In this document: positions 17,780 through 26,859 of the stretch, one piece after another
How the letters are laid out: each line of letters opens with the position of its first letter
How positions within the stretch are numbered: position 1 is the stretch's first letter
From: Streptomyces verrucosisporus
GTDB taxonomy: Bacteria; Actinomycetota; Actinomycetes; Streptomycetales; Streptomycetaceae
Assembly: GCF_017114865.1 (NCBI RefSeq)
Contig: NZ_JADEYH010000032.1
Span: 1 to 52,853, forward strand
Direction of reading: 5' to 3'
DNA length: 52,853 bases
Made by a program: the position numbers and the translations under genes
Notes under the pieces: model-generated
What the model saw: only the letters and a program-made list of their open reading frames with translations
Databases searched by the model: none
Told to the model about the DNA's origin: nothing

Positions 17780-19162
17780 TCAGCGGGGCCTGATGTTGTG
17801 GTTGAGCCGGAAGACGTTGCCGGGGTCGTACTCGGCCTTGACCGCGGCCAGCCGCCGGTGGTTGTCCGGCCCGAACCCGGCGACCACACGGTCCTCGCCC
17901 TCGTTCCCGATGAAGTTGAGGTAGACCGCGCCGGTCGACCAGGGCCTGACGTCCGCGCGTACGTCGTGGGCCCACCGCCTGACGCGCTCGTCGTCGGCGG
18001 GGTCCTCCCACAGTCCGAAGGGGTGGACCACCCACGGGGCCCGCCGCCAGGGAATCGGGTGGCCCCCAGGGTCCCGGGCGACCGCGCCGCCCTGCGGGAA
18101 GAGGACGTGCTGGGAGGGCGAGGGCACGAGCAGGTCGGCGGCGCGGGCGCAGAAGGCGTCCACCGCCGGGTCCGGGAAGGAGGCCAGGTACTCGGCCGAC
18201 CAGTAGTTCCGGTAACCGGGCGGGTCGTCCAGCATGCACTGCAGGTCGGCGTAGGACATCTCGGCGATCATCTCGGCGTCGTGGTCCATGTCGAGTATGG
18301 GCTCGGCCACATCGCGCATCTCCTGCATGCCGCCCGCGTACGTGATCAGCACCGCGCAGGCGAGCTTCCCGGCCATGTCCGCGGGGACGAACTCCTCGGG
18401 CGGCGCGGTCAGGTAGATGAGCCCGCCGCCGACCTCGTCCGGGGCGGACTCCAGGAAACCGCGGTAGACCCGCGCCACGTCCGGGCCCGCCTCGGGACGC
18501 CACATCAGCAGGGCCGCGGTCATCTCCGGAAGCGGGTGCAGCCGCAGGGTGAGCGAGGTGGCCACGCCGAAGTTGCCGCCACCGCCGTGCAGCGCCCAGA
18601 ACAGCTCCGGATTCTCCTCCTCGCTCGCGCGCACGGTGCGGCCGTCCGCGGTGACCAGCTCGGCGGACAGCAGGTTGTCGCTCGCCAGACCGAACCTGCG
18701 GTCCAGCCAGCCCGAACCGCCGCCCAGCACGAACCCGCCCACCCCGGTGGTGGAGACACGGCCGCCGGTCGTCGCCAGGCCGTACGGTTCGGTGGCCCGG
18801 TCCAGATGACCCATGACGGCGCCGCCGCCGACCCGCGCGGTGCGCCTGCCGGGGTCGACCACGACCGTGTGCATGCGCCGCAGGTCGACGACGATGCCGC
18901 CCTCGGCCAGGGCCATGCCCGCGACGCTGTGCCCGCCACCGCGGACCGCGATCTCCAGACCGTTGGCCCGCCCGAACCGGATCGCCTCGGAGACGTCGCG
19001 TTCGGTCTCGCACTGGGCGATGACGGCGGGACGGCGGTCGATCATCGCGTTGAAGACCGCGCGGGCCCCGTCGTAGGGCGCGTCGCCCGGAGTGATGACA
19101 TCGCCGGTGAAGCCGGCGCGGAGGCCGGGTAGGGACATCCCGCCCACACTGTGGGACACCAT
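17780..19162 (-). CDS. FAD-linked oxidoreductase, berberine-bridge type
   Basis: This 460-aa flavoenzyme has a PCMH-type FAD domain (about 45-215) with AVRGGGHSVAGMALAEGG, in which the His is the usual covalent flavin site. GVGGFVLGGGSGWLDRRFGL, LVTADGRTV and ELFWALHGGGGNFGVATSLTLRLHPL follow. The BBE C-terminal tag is NHRRLAAVKAEYDPGNVFRLNHNIRP. The second flavin-linking Cys of bicovalent members is replaced (GRVSTTGVGG), so single attachment is expected. No signal peptide is visible, so it is probably cytosolic. The substrate is unknown. Related enzymes oxidise sugars or tailor natural products. It lies 1.1 kb upstream of, and divergent from, the Pfa-like operon. Confidence 0.92.
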   Translation of the reverse strand: MVSHSVGGMSLPGLRAGFTGDVITPGDAPYDGARAVFNAMIDRRPAVIAQCETERDVSEAIRFGRANGLEIAVRGGGHSVAGMALAEGGIVVDLRRMHTVVVDPGRRTARVGGGAVMGHLDRATEPYGLATTGGRVSTTGVGGFVLGGGSGWLDRRFGLASDNLLSAELVTADGRTVRASEEENPELFWALHGGGGNFGVATSLTLRLHPLPEMTAALLMWRPEAGPDVARVYRGFLESAPDEVGGGLIYLTAPPEEFVPADMAGKLACAVLITYAGGMQEMRDVAEPILDMDHDAEMIAEMSYADLQCMLDDPPGYRNYWSAEYLASFPDPAVDAFCARAADLLVPSPSQHVLFPQGGAVARDPGGHPIPWRRAPWVVHPFGLWEDPADDERVRRWAHDVRADVRPWSTGAVYLNFIGNEGEDRVVAGFGPDNHRRLAAVKAEYDPGNVFRLNHNIRPR

Positions 19163-20074
19163 GTCGTCCCCCTTCGTCGGGGCGCCGGCAGAGCCTCTGC
19201 CTCCACCGTAGCTCCGCTCCGGCCCCAGCGGCACGAGGGCCGCCGGGTCCGCCGCGGCGGTACCGCTCCTGGACCGTATGCGGCGCGCCGGCAGGAGGAC
19301 GGAAGGGGAGTGCGGGGTGGACGCCGGTCTGCCCGCCCGTTTACCGCATGACCCGAGGTCGCATACCGCCACCGGTACCCGTACAGCCTCGCGTTGACGC
19401 CATGTCGAATTCTCCGGGGCGTGTGAAAAAGATGTGCGCTGTTAATGCAGAGGGCGCGTGCTCCCTGCTAAGGTCATGCCCGTTCCGGGACGCAGTGGGG
19501 GCTCGGAAATCTTTCGCCTTGAAAGCACGGGGGTGGCGATCGGTGATTGCCGGTGTGTTCGCGACGGTTTCCGAGGTGTCCGTTCCGAGCAGTTTATTAG
19601 CAGCGGGCCGGCGAATTCCCTCGGACGGTACCGCGACGGCCGAGGGGGCCGGGCCGGCCTTATCGGCGGACTAGGGCCGCCGGGCGGCGGGTACGGCGCC
19701 GCGCCCACCGGGCGTACGGTCCGCTTCGAAACCCCCGCCGCGTAGGCCGGAGACCGGGCCGACGGCCCGGGCCCAGCCTTCCGCAGGGTGGCGGAGCGGG
19801 CTCACACACCGACTGCGATACTTCAAGTCCCCTGTTCTGCTGGGTACTTGGGTAGAGCAGGCTGCGCTGTCGGCGGTGATCGGGTGCTGTGGTCCGGCAG
19901 CCTCCGTCCCCTCTCCCGAGTCTTCGGGCTCATGGCCGGACGCCCCTTCGCCCGAGCACCGGCCGCCTGTGCCGGCCGGCCCGGAGCGCAGGTGGTCTTC
20001 CTGCCGGAGTCCGTTTCCCCCGCCGTTTCCACCGGATGCCGGAGAATGTTTCCAGGCGGGTAACCCTCTGGTTT
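19163..20074. other. Long non-coding stretch ahead of the Pfa-like operon
   Basis: This is about 900 bases between divergent transcription units, without a frame I can support. It includes an imperfect RNA-like hairpin at 19831-19861 (10 pairs with two wobbles, 11-base loop). GC content drops in 19380-19620 and 20040-20240, as expected of regulatory DNA. Confidence 0.45.
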
Positions 20075-20104
20075 CCTCGTTGTAACGAGGGCTGTTTCTA
20101 TAAT
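20075..20104 (+). promoter_or_regulatory. Promoter of the Pfa-like operon with internal operator
   Basis: A consensus TATAAT stands at 20099-20104, rare in this GC-rich DNA. Eight bases before it is a perfect inverted repeat, CCTCGTT-GT-AACGAGG (20075-20090), covering where the -35 element should be. No good -35 hexamer is visible, which fits a regulated promoter. The leader ORF starts 183 bases downstream of the -10 box. Confidence 0.55.
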
Positions 20105-20286
20105 TCCCTGCCCTGAAGCGACCCGAGAGGCGGAAGGTGAATCGACGGTATCTGTTTCCCGTGTCCGGAAAATATCGCCTCGCCGGATACGGATAAGAAC
20201 CGCCGACCCGTACCGGACGATTCTGTACACCCTGCCTGCTCGCCCCGCGTTTGCGTGGAGACGCGACCACAAGCAAGGAGAGCGCT

Positions 20287-20358
20287 GTGTTCACCCTGCC
20301 CTTCGAAGCCCGGGAGACCGCACCGGGGCCCGCGAATTCCATGAGGAGGAGCCGATGA
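20287..20358 (+). CDS. 23-aa leader ORF coupled to the operon
   Basis: GTG 20287 has a textbook AAGGAG (20275-20280) six bases upstream. The frame runs 23 codons and its TGA (20356-20358) overlaps the ATG of the next gene as ATGA. The peptide begins MFTLPFEARET and ends NSMRRSR. The second half contains AGGAGGAG, which also serves as ribosome binding site for the next gene. It has the form of a translational-coupling leader. Whether the peptide has a role is unknown. Confidence 0.55.
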   Translation: MFTLPFEARETAPGPANSMRRSR

Positions 20359-21665
20359 AACCGCAGGTCGCCGTCGTAGGGGGCGGGGCAGCAGGCATCT
20401 CGGCAGCCTGCGGGCTGTGCGAGGACGCCCAGGTGACACTGTTCGAGTCCGAACCGCGGCTGGGCGGGCACGCCTACACAGTCGAGGTGGAGGACGCCGG
20501 ACGCACCTTCGGCCTGGACACCGCCTTCATCGTCTACAACGAGCCGCACTACCCCAGGCTCACCCGCTTCTTCGCCGACCTGGGCGTGGCGACGCAGAGC
20601 CACCCGGGGAAGTTCTGCTTCTTCGACCTGGACGTCAAGAGCGCCTACGTGTCCGACGACTTCGAGAGGCCGGAGGAGGAGGTACGGGCCCGGTACCCCG
20701 ACGAGTTCGTCCGGCTGTGGCAGGAGGCCCGGCGCTTCCTCACCGAGTCGCCCAGGCACTTCGTCCGCAAGCAGGCCGACATCCCGCTGGGGGAGTACCT
20801 CGACCGGCACGGCTACTCGGAGGAGTTCCGGTACGGCTTCATCGTGCTGATCTCCACGGCGGCCTGGTCGGTGCCCGCCGACCGCATCTGGGACATGCCC
20901 GCCTCCACTGTGATCGCCTTCTTCTTCGCGCACGGTGCCGAGGGCCTGGGAGGACGCACCGCCCCCTGGCGGACGGTGACCGGCGGCAGTGTCTCCTACG
21001 TACGCGCCGCCGCCGCCCGGCTGCGCGCGGCCCGCGCGCGGATACGGCCGGCCACGCCCGTACTGGGCGTGCGGCAGGAGCCGGACGGTGTCGTGGTGCG
21101 GACCGCGGCAGGCACCGAGCGCTTCGACTACGCGGTCCTGGCCACCCACGCCGACGACTCCCTGGCGATGCTGGAGAACCCCACCCCGCGGCAGCGGACG
21201 CTGGAGGCCTTCGCCTACCACCCCACCCGCGCCACCCTGCACACCGACCCGTCGGTGATGCCGGAGGACCGGACCACCTGGCGGAGCTGGAACTACGGCC
21301 GCCGGGACCGCGACGGCGAACAGGCCTCCTGGGTGAACTACTACCTCAACGACCTCCAGCGCCTGGAGGGCACCAGGGACTACTTCCTCACCCTGGACAG
21401 CGCGGTGGACATCCGCGACGAGCACGTCATCGAGGAGATCGCCTACCGGCACCCGGTCTTCACCCTGGAGGCCCGCAGGCTCCAGAGCGAGATCTACTCC
21501 CTCAACGACCCCGCCGGACGACTGATGTTCGCCGGCTCCTACTTCCACTCGCGCAAGCTCGGCCCGGACGTCATCGGCCTGCACGAGTCCGCTTTCGACT
21601 CCGGCCTCTCGGCGGCCGAGGCGATCCGCGAAGCGCTGCGCAGGTCCCGCGACGCGGCCGCCTGA
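20355..21665 (+). CDS. FAD-dependent amine-oxidase-fold oxidoreductase (COG2907-like)
   Basis: This is a 436-aa flavoprotein. VAVVGGGAAGISAACGL is the Rossmann FAD motif and LFESEPRLGGHAYTVEV the second dinucleotide segment. FGLDTAFIVYNEPHYPRLTRFFADLGV and a late FAGSYFHSRKLGPDVIGLHESAFDSGLSAAEAI (C-terminal FAD-binding) match the COG2907 NAD/FAD-binding group. That group often sits beside cyclopropane or furan fatty-acid genes and is related to phytoene desaturases. I infer oxidation or desaturation of an acyl chain, possibly while bound to the ACP encoded next. It is cytosolic. Translation is coupled to the upstream leader ORF (ATGA) and uses AGGAGGAG. Confidence 0.85.
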   Translation: MKPQVAVVGGGAAGISAACGLCEDAQVTLFESEPRLGGHAYTVEVEDAGRTFGLDTAFIVYNEPHYPRLTRFFADLGVATQSHPGKFCFFDLDVKSAYVSDDFERPEEEVRARYPDEFVRLWQEARRFLTESPRHFVRKQADIPLGEYLDRHGYSEEFRYGFIVLISTAAWSVPADRIWDMPASTVIAFFFAHGAEGLGGRTAPWRTVTGGSVSYVRAAAARLRAARARIRPATPVLGVRQEPDGVVVRTAAGTERFDYAVLATHADDSLAMLENPTPRQRTLEAFAYHPTRATLHTDPSVMPEDRTTWRSWNYGRRDRDGEQASWVNYYLNDLQRLEGTRDYFLTLDSAVDIRDEHVIEEIAYRHPVFTLEARRLQSEIYSLNDPAGRLMFAGSYFHSRKLGPDVIGLHESAFDSGLSAAEAIREALRRSRDAAA

Positions 21666-21816
21666 CCCCGTGTCCGCATCGCACGCGTACCACCGGGCCT
21701 CCGCTCGCCCGGCCGCCGCGTGGCTGGTGGCGGAACTGACCCAGATGCTCGGAATCCAGGCCGCCGACCCGGCGGCCGTGTCCCGGCCCCCGAGGCCGTC
21801 CAGAAGGAGATACCCC

Positions 21817-22116
21817 GTGTCCGACACCCCGTCCGCCCAGACCGCCCGCACCGCCGCGGAGCCGCTCACCGCCGAGGCGGTCCAGCAGTGGCTGCTGGAG
21901 AAGGTCGCCCACAAGCTGGGCGTCGCGCCCGCCGAGGTCGACCCCGAGCAGTACTTCGACGAGTTCGACCTGGACTCCACCGAAGCGCTGGTCCTCTCCG
22001 GGGAACTGGAGGACTGGCTGGGGTTCGAACTGGAGACCACCGCGCTGTGGTACCACCCGACCATCGCGCAGCTGGCCCTCTACATCGCAGAGAAGCAGGC
22101 CGAGCATGCGGCCTGA
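21817..22116 (+). CDS. Free-standing acyl carrier protein
   Basis: This is a 99-aa carrier protein. VQQWLLEKVAHKLGVAPAEVDPEQYFDEFDLDSTEALVLSGELEDWLGFEL is an ACP helix I to helix III. The Ser of LDSTEAL is the phosphopantetheine site, and the tail (WYHPTIAQLALYIAEK) is that of PKS-type ACPs. GTG 21817 is preceded by AAGGAG (21804-21809) at ideal spacing. The same frame is open back to GTG 21670, and that extra segment resembles a second ACP helix I. It overlaps the thioesterase gene by 11 bases. It could hold a starter or the finished chain for the flavoenzymes; the partner is unproven. Confidence 0.88.
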   Translation: MSDTPSAQTARTAAEPLTAEAVQQWLLEKVAHKLGVAPAEVDPEQYFDEFDLDSTEALVLSGELEDWLGFELETTALWYHPTIAQLALYIAEKQAEHAA

Positions 22117-23005
22117 GCGCCCCCGGCCCGAGATCGTCCGAGCCTTCGGCGACGGGGGCGGGCCGGAGACCGCCCGGGTGCTGGTGGTCCACCCGGGCGC
22201 CCTGCCCGCCGCCCACTACGCGGGGCTGGCCCGGTCGCTCCCGGCGGGCACCGGGCTGCACGTGGTGGACCTCGAGCAGGTTCCGGAGTACTTCAGGGCG
22301 GCCCTGGACAGCGGACGCGTCACCACCTCGATCGACCGGCTCGCCACCCGGGCCGCCGAGGAACTGCGCGCCCGGGGGCTGCTGTCGCGGCCCTGGAACC
22401 TGCTGGGCTGGTCCTTCGGCGGTGTGGTCGGGCACGCGCTCGCCGGCCTGCTGGACGGGGGTGAGAGACCGGGCAGGCTGGTGCTGCTGGACAGCATCGC
22501 GCCCGTACCGGGCTATGTGCAGTCGGAGGAGGCCATCGGGCACGACATGGCCCTGCCCTGGTTCTGCATGTACCTGGCCGCCAAACGCGGCGGCGGCCCG
22601 GACGCCCTGCCCGCCGAGTTCCCGGACGGCGCGGAGGGCCCGGACGGCAGGCCGGACGCGGCACTGGAGCTGGTGCTGCACGCCGGACTGGACAGCGGCG
22701 TCCTGCGGCCCGGTACCACCCTCCCCGGTCTGCGCAAGGTCTACGACACCTATCTCGACGGCCTGCGGCGCAACAACCGGCTGGCGGCCGGGCACCGGCC
22801 GCGCCCCGCCGGCCTGCCACTGGTCCTGCTGCGTCCCGAGCGCGGTCTTCTCGCCACCCCCGACCCACTGGGCTGGTCCGTGCTCGGCGACGACCTGAGC
22901 ACCGGGCACACCCCCGGGGACCACTACTCGATGCTGCGCGAACCGGAGGCCCTGCGGCGCATCGCCGCCGCGGCGGCCCCCGAGCCGGTCCCCGCCCCGG
23001 GATGA
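22106..23005 (+). CDS. Alpha/beta-hydrolase thioesterase
   Basis: This 299-aa protein has the thioesterase-domain pattern of NRPS/PKS release enzymes: RVLVVHPGALPAAHYAGLARSL near the start, the nucleophile elbow LLGWSFGGVVGHALAGLL (Ser in GWSFGG, about residue 101), and LVLLDSIAPVPGY. The catalytic His is in TPGDHYSMLREPE near the end. It is cytosolic. It would hydrolyse a thioester from an ACP, either as final release or as editing. Canonical marine Pfa systems have no TE gene of this type in the operon, so its presence is informative. It overlaps the ACP gene and is itself overlapped by the next frame at 23002. Confidence 0.87.
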   Translation: MRPERPRPEIVRAFGDGGGPETARVLVVHPGALPAAHYAGLARSLPAGTGLHVVDLEQVPEYFRAALDSGRVTTSIDRLATRAAEELRARGLLSRPWNLLGWSFGGVVGHALAGLLDGGERPGRLVLLDSIAPVPGYVQSEEAIGHDMALPWFCMYLAAKRGGGPDALPAEFPDGAEGPDGRPDAALELVLHAGLDSGVLRPGTTLPGLRKVYDTYLDGLRRNNRLAAGHRPRPAGLPLVLLRPERGLLATPDPLGWSVLGDDLSTGHTPGDHYSMLREPEALRRIAAAAAPEPVPAPG

Positions 23006-23061
23006 CGGACGCCCCGCCGCCCGCCACACAGGAGCCATCCCCGACACCGGTTGGAGTCCCC

Positions 23062-26000
23062 ATGGTTCAGCAACCTTCCGCCAGGAAACTTTCCGACACC
23101 CCGATAGCCGTCGTCGGCCTGGGCGCGCTCTACCCGCGCTCCGGCGACCTGAACGAGTTCTGGAAGAACATCGCCGAGGGCAACGACTGCATCGAGGAGG
23201 TACCCGAGTCCCACTGGAAGATCTCCGACTACTACGACCCCGACCCCTCCGCACCGGACAAGACCTACGCCAAGCACGGCGGTTTCGTACCCACCGTCCC
23301 GTTCTCCCCGCTGGAGTTCGGTCTGCCGCCCAACACCCTGGAGGTCACCGACGTCCTCCAGTTGCTCAGCCTGATGGTGGCCAAGCAGACCCTCAAGGAC
23401 GCCGGGGCGCCCGAATCCGGCTGGTACGACCCCTCCCGGACCGGCTGCGTCCTGGGCATCACCGGGGCGAACTCCCTCACCCAGCCCCTGGCCGCCCGTC
23501 TGCAGACGCCCGTGCTCAGGGAAGTGGTGCGCAGCTGCGGCCTGAGTGAACGGGACGCGGAGGAGATCGCCGACAAGTTCACCAAGGCCTTCGCCCCCTG
23601 GGAGGAGAACTCCTTCCCCGGGATGCTCGGCAACGTCGTCGCCGGACGTATCGCCAACCGCTTCGACCTCGGTGGCACCAACTGCACCGTGGACGCGGCC
23701 TGCGCCAGTTCGCTGGCCGCCGTGCGGATGGCCGTCTCCGAACTGGTGTCAGGCCGAGCCGACCTGATGCTCACCGGCGGTTGTGACGCGGAGAACACGA
23801 TCTTGATGTACATGTGTTTCTCCAAGACCCCGGCCTTCTCCCGGTCGGGCCGTATCCGTCCCTTCGACGAGGACAGCGACGGCACCCTCATCGGCGAGGG
23901 GCTGGGGATGCTGGCCCTCAAGCGCCTGGCCGACGCCGAGCGCGACGGCGACCGGATCTACTCCGTGCTGCGCGGCATCGGCACATCCAGCGACGGCCGC
24001 TTCAAGTCCATCTACGCCCCCCGGCGGGAGGGCCAGGTCACCGCGCTGCGCCGGGCCTACGAGGACGCGGGCTTCGGCCCCGAGCAGGTCGGCCTGGTCG
24101 AGTGCCACGGCACCGGGACCTCGGTCGGAGACCTCACGGAGCTGACGGCGCTGCGCGAGGTGTACGCCCAGGCGACCGGGGAACGGCAGTTCGCCGCGGT
24201 GGGCAGCGTCAAGTCCCAGATCGGGCACACCAAGGCGGCCGCCGGCGCGGCCGGACTGATCAAGCTCTCCCTCGCGCTGCACCAGAAGGTGCTCACGCCC
24301 ACCATCAACGTCGAACGCCCGCGTGAGGCGGTCGACTTCCCCAACTCGCCCTTCTACGTCAACACCCTCTCCCAGCCGTGGATCGCAGACCCGGCGCGCG
24401 AGCGCCGCCGTGCGGCCGTCTCCTCCTTCGGCTTCGGCGGCACCAACTTCCACTGCGTGCTGGAGGAGCACGACCCGGACGGCCGGGAACTCACCGTCCT
24501 CGCGCCCGCCGCCCGCGTCCACCTGTGGCACGCCGAGGAGCCGGCGGCGCTGCTGGACCTGCTGGAGTCGGACGCGGCGCCCGCCGACGACACCGAACCG
24601 GTCCCGGCCGGCCACGCCCGGCTGGCGCTGGTCGCCTCGGGAGACCAGGAGGCGGCCGAACTGCGTGCCGCCGCCGCCCGGGAGCTGCGTGCCCGCCCCG
24701 AGGCACCGGAGTTCGCCCTGCCGCGCGGCGCCTACTACCGGCGTACCGCACTCCTGGGCGGGGACGGCGGCAAGGACGGAGCCGCGGGGGACGCCGGGCC
24801 GGTGAAGGTGGCCGCGCTCTTCGCCGGGCAGGGCAGCCAGTACCCGCGCATGGGCGCGCACACCGCCATGGCCGTGCCCCCGGTGCGCGCGGCCTACGAC
24901 GCGGCCGCCGCCGAGTTCGCCGGCGCCGAGCCGCTGGGCCGCACCGTCTTCCCGCCGCCGGCCTTCGACGACGAGACCCGCGCCGCGCAGGAGGCCGCAC
25001 TGCGCCGCACCGACTACGCCCAGCCCGCCATCGGGGCGCTCTCGGCCGGCCAGTACCGCTACCTGAGCGAGCTGGGGTTCACCCCCGACGGCGCGCTCGG
25101 TCACAGCTTCGGCGAACTGACCGCGCTCTGGGCGGCCGGCAGCCTCGGCGACCGGGACCTCCACCGCCTGGCCCGGGCCCGCGGCCGCGCCATGGCGATG
25201 CGGCCCGAGGGATCGGACGACCCCGGCACCATGGCCGCGGTCTCCGCGGACCTGGAGACGGTGGAGAAGATCGCCGCACGCCACGAGGACGTCGAGGTGT
25301 GCAACGTCAACGCCCCCGACCAGGTGGTCGTGGGCGGCGGCACCGAGGCGGTGCGGGCCTTCGCCGAGGACTGCGGCCAGGAGGGCCTGACCGCCCGCGA
25401 GCTGCCCGTCGCCGCCGCCTTCCACACCCGCTACGTCGCCCACGCGGTGGACGTCTTCAAGGAGGCCGTGGAGGCCACCCGGGTGCGCCCGCCCGCCTTC
25501 CCGGTGTACGCCGACGCGCCCGGCGCCTCCTACGGGCGGCGCATCGCGGGCAACCGCGAGGTGCTGGTCGGCCAGCTCACCGCACCCGTCCACTTCGCCC
25601 CGCGGGTCGAGGAGATGTACCGGGACGGCTTCCGGGTCTTCGTGGAGTTCGGCCCCAAGTCGGTGCTCTCCGGCCTGGTGCGCCGCACCCTCGCCGACCG
25701 CGAGGACGTCGTCGTCCTCAGCGCGGACCCCGGCCCCAAGGGGGACGGTGACCGCGTGCTCAAGCAGCTCGCCGCACGGCTTCTCGTGCTCGGCGCGCCC
25801 CTGACCGACTGCAACCGCTACACCGCTGACATCGAGCCGGCCCGTCCGGCAGAGGGGATGACGATTCCGTTGAACGGTGTGAACCACGTTTCCGAGCAGC
25901 GCAAGCAGGCCTACCAGGAGGCCCTGGAGAACGGCTACCGCGCCGAGGGCGCCGCGGGAGGCGCCCCGGCGACCGGCGCCGAGCCCGCCGTACCGCAGCA

Positions 26001-26859
26001 GGAGCCGGCCGCCGCGGCCCCGGCCGCGCCCGCCCCGCAGGGCGGCATACCCCGCGCCGCCGGCCTCCCGGGCACCGGTGCCGTCGCCTGGGAGCACCTG
26101 TCCATGCACCGCGAGTACCTGGGCAGCCAGCTCCGGGTGGCCGAGCGGCTGACCAACCTGCTGGACGGTCCTCTCGACGACAACGTTCTCACCGGCATCA
26201 CCGCCATCAGCCAGCAGGGTGTGGCGATCGGGCAGAGCCACGCCCAGGCCAGTGAGGTGCTGCGCAGCTTCGCGCTGCTGGAGAGCGGTATCGCGCCCGT
26301 CCCCGCGGAATCCCACGCCTACGCCCCGGTCCAGGACTGGGCCCCGGCGCCCGCCCCCGTGCAGGCCCCGGCCCAGGAGTGGGCCCCGGCCCTGCCGGCG
26401 GCCCCCGCCCCGGCGCCCGCGCCCGCCCCGGCTCCGGCCGCTCCCGCCGCTGCCGCTCCGCCCGCGCCCGCCCCGGCTCCCGCTGCCCCGGCGCCCGCCG
26501 CTGCCGCTCCGGCCCCCGCTGCTCCGGCCCCGGCTCCCGCTGCCCCGGCGCCCGCCGCCGCTCCCGCGGCCGTCACCGAGGACGACGTCCGCAAGGCGCT
26601 GCTGGAGAGCGTCGCGGAGAAGACCGGTTACCCGGTGGACATGCTGGAGACCTCCATGGACGTCGAGGCCGACCTGGGCATCGACTCCATCAAGCGGGTC
26701 GAGATCATGGGGTCGCTGCGCGACCGCTTCCCCGGCTCGGCCTCCGCCGACCCCGAGAAGCTCGCCGAACTGCGCACCCTGGACGACATCATCGCCTTCG
26801 TCTCCGGCGCCGCCGCCGGCGCCGGCGCGGAGGAGGCGATGTCCGCCCCAAAAGCCTGA
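23062..26859 (+). CDS. PfaA-like KS-AT-ACP polyunsaturated fatty acid synthase
   Basis: This 1265-aa iterative synthase subunit has a ketosynthase at about 12-480 (PIAVVGLGALYPRSGDLNEFW; Cys214 in DAACASSLAA; His349 in ECHGTGTS; His389 in IGHTKAAAG). A malonyl-type acyltransferase lies at about 585-900 (LFAGQGSQYPRMG; Ser682 in GHSFGELTALW). A helical segment, an Ala/Pro linker and one ACP at about 1173-1250 follow (DLGIDSIKRVEIMGSL, Ser1209). This is the Pfa signature order, but with one ACP where most PfaA proteins have several in tandem. ATG 23062 has GGAG five bases upstream; ATG 23002 overlaps the thioesterase stop and is an alternative. The frame ends two codons after a slippery heptamer, with the KR-DH frame continuing in -1. 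Confidence 0.93.
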   Translation: MVQQPSARKLSDTPIAVVGLGALYPRSGDLNEFWKNIAEGNDCIEEVPESHWKISDYYDPDPSAPDKTYAKHGGFVPTVPFSPLEFGLPPNTLEVTDVLQLLSLMVAKQTLKDAGAPESGWYDPSRTGCVLGITGANSLTQPLAARLQTPVLREVVRSCGLSERDAEEIADKFTKAFAPWEENSFPGMLGNVVAGRIANRFDLGGTNCTVDAACASSLAAVRMAVSELVSGRADLMLTGGCDAENTILMYMCFSKTPAFSRSGRIRPFDEDSDGTLIGEGLGMLALKRLADAERDGDRIYSVLRGIGTSSDGRFKSIYAPRREGQVTALRRAYEDAGFGPEQVGLVECHGTGTSVGDLTELTALREVYAQATGERQFAAVGSVKSQIGHTKAAAGAAGLIKLSLALHQKVLTPTINVERPREAVDFPNSPFYVNTLSQPWIADPARERRRAAVSSFGFGGTNFHCVLEEHDPDGRELTVLAPAARVHLWHAEEPAALLDLLESDAAPADDTEPVPAGHARLALVASGDQEAAELRAAAARELRARPEAPEFALPRGAYYRRTALLGGDGGKDGAAGDAGPVKVAALFAGQGSQYPRMGAHTAMAVPPVRAAYDAAAAEFAGAEPLGRTVFPPPAFDDETRAAQEAALRRTDYAQPAIGALSAGQYRYLSELGFTPDGALGHSFGELTALWAAGSLGDRDLHRLARARGRAMAMRPEGSDDPGTMAAVSADLETVEKIAARHEDVEVCNVNAPDQVVVGGGTEAVRAFAEDCGQEGLTARELPVAAAFHTRYVAHAVDVFKEAVEATRVRPPAFPVYADAPGASYGRRIAGNREVLVGQLTAPVHFAPRVEEMYRDGFRVFVEFGPKSVLSGLVRRTLADREDVVVLSADPGPKGDGDRVLKQLAARLLVLGAPLTDCNRYTADIEPARPAEGMTIPLNGVNHVSEQRKQAYQEALENGYRAEGAAGGAPATGAEPAVPQQEPAAAAPAAPAPQGGIPRAAGLPGTGAVAWEHLSMHREYLGSQLRVAERLTNLLDGPLDDNVLTGITAISQQGVAIGQSHAQASEVLRSFALLESGIAPVPAESHAYAPVQDWAPAPAPVQAPAQEWAPALPAAPAPAPAPAPAPAAPAAAAPPAPAPAPAAPAPAAAAPAPAAPAPAPAAPAPAAAPAAVTEDDVRKALLESVAEKTGYPVDMLETSMDVEADLGIDSIKRVEIMGSLRDRFPGSASADPEKLAELRTLDDIIAFVSGAAAGAGAEEAMSAPKA
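26392..26576 (+). repeat. Ala/Pro-rich coding repeat (linker)
   Basis: Degenerate repeats of GCC-CCC-GCC-CCG-type codons encode a long alternating Ala-Pro linker between the AT/helical region and the ACP. It is a flexible tether of the kind that separates ACPs in Pfa synthases. Such tracts recombine easily. Confidence 0.85.

Noticed and set aside
19831..19861. tRNA-like or small-RNA hairpin upstream of the operon
   Set aside because: The stem needs two wobble pairs and there is no tRNA cloverleaf, promoter or terminator attached. It is noted only in the region entry.
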